From Levilactobacillus tangyuanensis (GTDB lineage: Bacteria; Bacillota; Bacilli; Lactobacillales; Lactobacillaceae): DNA of 48,204 bases. Position numbers and translations under genes: made by a program. Where the stretch lies: contig NZ_RHOA01000013.1 of NCBI RefSeq assembly GCF_003946545.1, forward strand, positions 1 to 48,204, given 5' to 3'. This document shows, piece by piece, positions 45,283 to 48,204 of this stretch (positions are counted from its first letter, which is position 1; each line of letters begins with the position of its first letter). Below the pieces are notes generated by a model that saw only the letters and a list, made by a program, of their open reading frames with translations, was not told the origin of the DNA and searched no databases.

Positions 45283-47463
45283 CTAATTGTGACGCTTGGA
45301 GGTCCCCCCTACCAAGCCGAGAGTAGCGAGTAACATGCTCAACCCTAAGGCGATCAGGCCCATGGATTGCTTATCGTTTGTTTGTGGCAAGGTTGCCTTC
45401 TTAGCGGCAGCACTCTTTAAATCAACCGTTGCATTGTTCTTGGTATCGTTCTTGACAGATACCTTGGCAGCCGCGGCACCATTACTAAGGTTAATTGCTT
45501 TGCCACCATGGTTGGCAGCCTTGACGTTAACGCCCTTATCAGCGGCGCCACCTTGGTTACTACCAGTGTCAATCGTTGCCCCATCGCCAGCATTTTCTAA
45601 CTTGCTGTAGGTAAAGGTAATCGTTTGACCATCGTTGCTGTAAGTTCCCGTTACGGAACCATTGCCATCGACCTTGTAACCATCGATTGGATCAGCCTTG
45701 GCGGTAAAGGTATCGCCCAGCGCACCAGTCATAACCTTCTTACCAATGACGTTGCCATCATGGTCAACACTGACAACCGTGACCGTACCAGTCGTTACGC
45801 CTGGGGTTGGGTCAACCGGATTAACCGGGTTGACTGGGTCGGTCGTCATCTTGTTGTCAACTTGGAAGGTTACCCAAGCCGAGTAAGCGGAATCTGGTGA
45901 GACCAACTTAATCAGGTAGTAACCGTTTGGCGTATCCTTGCTAGCGGTCAGCTTGAAGCCCAACACCCCATCGGCATCCTTAGACACCGTGAACAAGTTG
46001 GAAGCATCGGTGTGTGCAGCGGCCCATGTAGCGTGAGCAGCAATATCATCGCCCGGCTTGTCTGCGGAGTAGGCCACCGTCATGTTACCGGTTAAGTTGC
46101 CTAATGTGTAGGCCACACTGTTATCGGGTGTGTTTGTGGCAACATCCTTTAAGCCATGAACAACACCGGTCACAGGGTTAAAGCTGTTGTGACCATTTGT
46201 CAGAACGATGTCATCACCAGTCAATGATTGTCCTTTGCCGTCAAAATCGATGCCATTACCAGCTGGTACGACACCACTCGTAATTTTGTTGTTGTTATAT
46301 TGCAAACTATCCAAATTGCTAACGTCTGGTAAGTCACCACTAAAGTTGTTACCGCCAACTCGTAAAGTCGTAAAGTTTTTCCAAGAATGCGTATCTGGAA
46401 TACTGCCACTCAGTTGGTTAGTCCAGGCACTCAGGTTCCACAGTACGGGCAAGTAACTGTAATCAGGAATTCCACCCGTTAAGTCATTTTCTGCAAAGTT
46501 GGCATATTGTAATTTGTCGAAGCCTTCCAGATTAGGCAAGGTCCCAGTCAAATGAATATCGTTAACTTCGATCGTTTGTAAGGCCTTGTTACCGCTTAAG
46601 TATTGTTGAACAAATTCATCGGCGGTCATGCCCCAGTCGGACAGCAGACCCGCTTGATTGATATCGTCTAAGAAAAATGACCCAAGTTGTGGCGAATTGG
46701 CAAAGCTAATCATACCATCCGGCGTAATGCTTGATTGTTGTAAGCTAACACCGGTAATATTCGTAAAGTATTGCAGGCCTTCCAAGCTCTTAATTGGCGT
46801 GGTCGTCATGTCGTCGTACAAGTTTAGAGGAACCTTCGTCCAGTTCCAGATGGTCGTATCGTCAACTTGATAATTTGGGTATACCCGTAAGAAGCTGGCT
46901 TCAACCGCTTGCCGTAAGGAAGCATCTGGCATCCATTCGTCAGCGTTCTTCCATGCGATTTCATCGGCAGTGTAGGTCTTAGCTGGAGCGGCGTCACGGA
47001 GCGCACCACGGAGCGAACTCTTGGTGGTATCGGTGTTAACATTGCCGTCTGTATTCGTGACCTTGTTAACGTTAGTATTCTTGTCAACGTTTTCTTTATC
47101 TGTGTTGGAAGTATCAACACTGTCATTGTTAACAACCTTAGCGCCGGCGTCCCCGGATTTGGAACCATCCGACACACCGCCATCGTTAACAACGCCGTCA
47201 TTAGAACCGTTGACGTCACCGTTACTATTACTATCCCCATTAACGACATTGTTCTTATTAGTATCGTTGCCGCTAACATCCTTGTTAACAAGTTCAGAAC
47301 TAGCATCGACGCTACCGTCAGTCGTGGCGGCATTCGCCGTAACATCAACACCAGCTAGACCTAAGCTAACAGCCAAAACCGTAATGCCGGCAAATACCCA
47401 GCGCTTGCCTGCCTTGTAACTCTTAAAGTGTGTTTTAGTTTCACCGTTGTAATTCTTAATCAT
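45283..47463 (-). CDS. Sortase-anchored leucine-rich-repeat surface protein with MucBP domain
   Basis: A 726-residue wall protein. The KxYKxGKxW signal is KSYKAGKRW (about 14-22), followed by hydrophobic segment and cleavage near ANAAT. A long Asn/Asp/Ser linker (about 47-155) leads to a leucine-rich-repeat region (about 215-400: LEGLQYFTNITGV, LTGTLPNLEGF, LSGSIPD, FSGDLPDVSNL), beta domains, a MucBP domain (about 557-620), and the anchor LPQTN at 692-696 with a hydrophobic tail and KRHN. The role is probably mucus or matrix adhesion. GAGGAGGAAG precedes the ATG. Confidence 0.94.
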   Translation of the reverse strand: MIKNYNGETKTHFKSYKAGKRWVFAGITVLAVSLGLAGVDVTANAATTDGSVDASSELVNKDVSGNDTNKNNVVNGDSNSNGDVNGSNDGVVNDGGVSDGSKSGDAGAKVVNNDSVDTSNTDKENVDKNTNVNKVTNTDGNVNTDTTKSSLRGALRDAAPAKTYTADEIAWKNADEWMPDASLRQAVEASFLRVYPNYQVDDTTIWNWTKVPLNLYDDMTTTPIKSLEGLQYFTNITGVSLQQSSITPDGMISFANSPQLGSFFLDDINQAGLLSDWGMTADEFVQQYLSGNKALQTIEVNDIHLTGTLPNLEGFDKLQYANFAENDLTGGIPDYSYLPVLWNLSAWTNQLSGSIPDTHSWKNFTTLRVGGNNFSGDLPDVSNLDSLQYNNNKITSGVVPAGNGIDFDGKGQSLTGDDIVLTNGHNSFNPVTGVVHGLKDVATNTPDNSVAYTLGNLTGNMTVAYSADKPGDDIAAHATWAAAHTDASNLFTVSKDADGVLGFKLTASKDTPNGYYLIKLVSPDSAYSAWVTFQVDNKMTTDPVNPVNPVDPTPGVTTGTVTVVSVDHDGNVIGKKVMTGALGDTFTAKADPIDGYKVDGNGSVTGTYSNDGQTITFTYSKLENAGDGATIDTGSNQGGAADKGVNVKAANHGGKAINLSNGAAAAKVSVKNDTKNNATVDLKSAAAKKATLPQTNDKQSMGLIALGLSMLLATLGLVGGTSKRHN

Positions 47464-47935
47464 GATTGCTTCCTCCTCTTTAGATAATGAAGCTTCCCTA
47501 GTAAGTGTATAGCCTGAACGAATTTCAACATTTTGGTCTGTCGGTCTAATTTTTAGTTTCTAGTTATCTATCATTTATTGATGAATTGTTTTCCTCACAC
47601 ATCATTGAATGTGGACAACTTCTTTACAAGTTCATTGTACTCCCATATATTTAAATATCAAGACGAAATGTACATGGGAGCAACCATTTTTATTGAGTCT
47701 GTTTTTTCATATTAACAATTAGTTATAGTTATCCATTAGAATAGACCATTATCATGTTCATCAATTCACATTCACTAGAAAAAAACCTTTTGTTATCAGG
47801 CTTTCACGAATAATCTTCACATTACTTTTCTTTCAATCGTTTTTTCTTCAACCGATAAATATCGTCGAAATTTTTTTGATCTTTTTTTAAGCATATAACC
47901 ATTCTATACAAACTGTCACCCACCAAAAATACGTA
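47464..47935. other. AT-rich noncoding region upstream of LRR surface protein
   Basis: No gene is supported. It contains a 7-base inverted repeat CTCCCAT/ATGGGAG (47640-47646 and 47674-47680). I see no consensus promoter for the surface protein. Confidence 0.45.
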
Positions 47936-47966
47936 TAAGTCTCAATAACGGCAACTTAAGTCTCAA
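47936..47966 (+). repeat. Direct repeat pair with 21-base period
   Basis: TAAGTCTCAA occurs at 47936-47945 and 47957-47966; extended it is TAAGTCTCAAyAA. A TATAAA follows at 47977-47982. The two-helical-turn period is that of LytTR-type response regulator sites. Confidence 0.6.
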
Positions 47967-48060
47967 CAATTATTGGTATAAACAAGGATCGACAAACCGG
48001 TCATAGGATGAACTAGCATCTAACCCGTGTAATGATTGAATATCGTGAACACTCAAATTA

Positions 48061-48100
48061 TCAATAATTATTGAACTTACAGATGTAGTTGCTATATAAT
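48061..48100 (+). promoter_or_regulatory. Promoter with palindrome over the -35
   Basis: TTGAAC (48071-48076), 18 bases, TATAAT (48095-48100). The perfect 14-base palindrome TCAATAATTATTGA (48061-48074) overlaps the -35. No gene follows before the window ends. Confidence 0.5.
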
Positions 48101-48172
48101 TATCCTATAGTTACGATTCGTCATAATGAGTGTTTAAATAATTATGTGTAAATAGAAAAATAAGCAATTGAA

Positions 48173-48191
48173 AAGGGAAAGCCTCTCCCTT
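48173..48191. other. Short hairpin at the right edge
   Basis: AAGGGA and TCCCTT flank 7 bases. It may be a terminator or leader hairpin for a gene outside the window. Confidence 0.35.
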
Positions 48192-48204
48192 ATGATAGTT
48201 AGCA

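Overview
The window reads as chromosomal DNA of a low-to-mid G+C Gram-positive lactic acid bacterium of the Lactobacillaceae. The evidence is consensus AGGAGG-type ribosome sites, KxYKxGKxW signal peptides, sortase anchors of the LPQTN type, an argS T-box, and Bacillus/Lactobacillus-type gene order (yjbH/relQ/nadK/rluD; hit/ecsA/ecsB; prsA/yhaM/yhaN/yhaO). A D-aspartate cross-bridge gene set (asnH-like, D-Asp ligase, Asp racemase) implies an L-Lys-D-Asp peptidoglycan. That fits groups such as Levilactobacillus, but the genus is an inference.

Layout. (1) 1-5528, minus: the first ~1842 codons of a giant Ala/Ser-rich surface adhesin ending in serine-rich SESEAA repeats that run off the left edge. 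A ~700-base leader/intergenic region follows. (2) 6305-9629: rluD-like pseudouridine synthase, NAD kinase and RelQ (p)ppGpp synthetase form one operon, divergent from a DsbA-fold YjbH-like protein. (3) 9765-17226: DegV protein, then a minus-strand series of pepF, coiA, trmB, ytmP-like kinase, ecsB and ecsA. (4) 17361-24487: hit, a YtxH-like protein and the foldase prsA on the plus strand, facing yhaM-yhaN-yhaO and a YheA/YlbF-like protein. (5) 24574-29635: a class A penicillin-binding protein, argR, argS with its T-box leader, and tRNA-Gly(CCC). (6) 29715-32521: DUF2187 protein, a secreted GW-type amidase, a DHFR/RibD-like reductase and a YisL-like membrane protein. (7) 32576-36554: Asp racemase, D-Asp ligase and AsnH-like amidotransferase. 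(8) 36704-41801: Crp/Fnr regulator, PepD dipeptidase, a small unknown protein and a short UvrA paralogue. (9) 42069-48204: accessory surface and secreted genes (lipoprotein, 81-residue secreted protein, a gene remnant, Ltp-type lipoprotein, tRNA-Leu, YbjQ-like and VanZ-like proteins, a leucine-rich-repeat sortase-anchored protein), then ~740 bases of AT-rich DNA.

Most of the window is ordinary core genome with a strong cell-envelope theme: secretion folding (PrsA, Ecs), wall synthesis (PBP, D-Asp bridge), wall hydrolysis (amidase) and adhesion (two KxYKxGKxW proteins). The least explained parts are the repeat architecture of the giant adhesin, the noncoding right edge with a 21-base-period direct repeat and a palindrome over a promoter, the lipoprotein/remnant cluster at 42.0-44.1 kb, and the tRNA-Gly/argS T-box unit. 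I saw no CRISPR array, insertion sequence or intact prophage.
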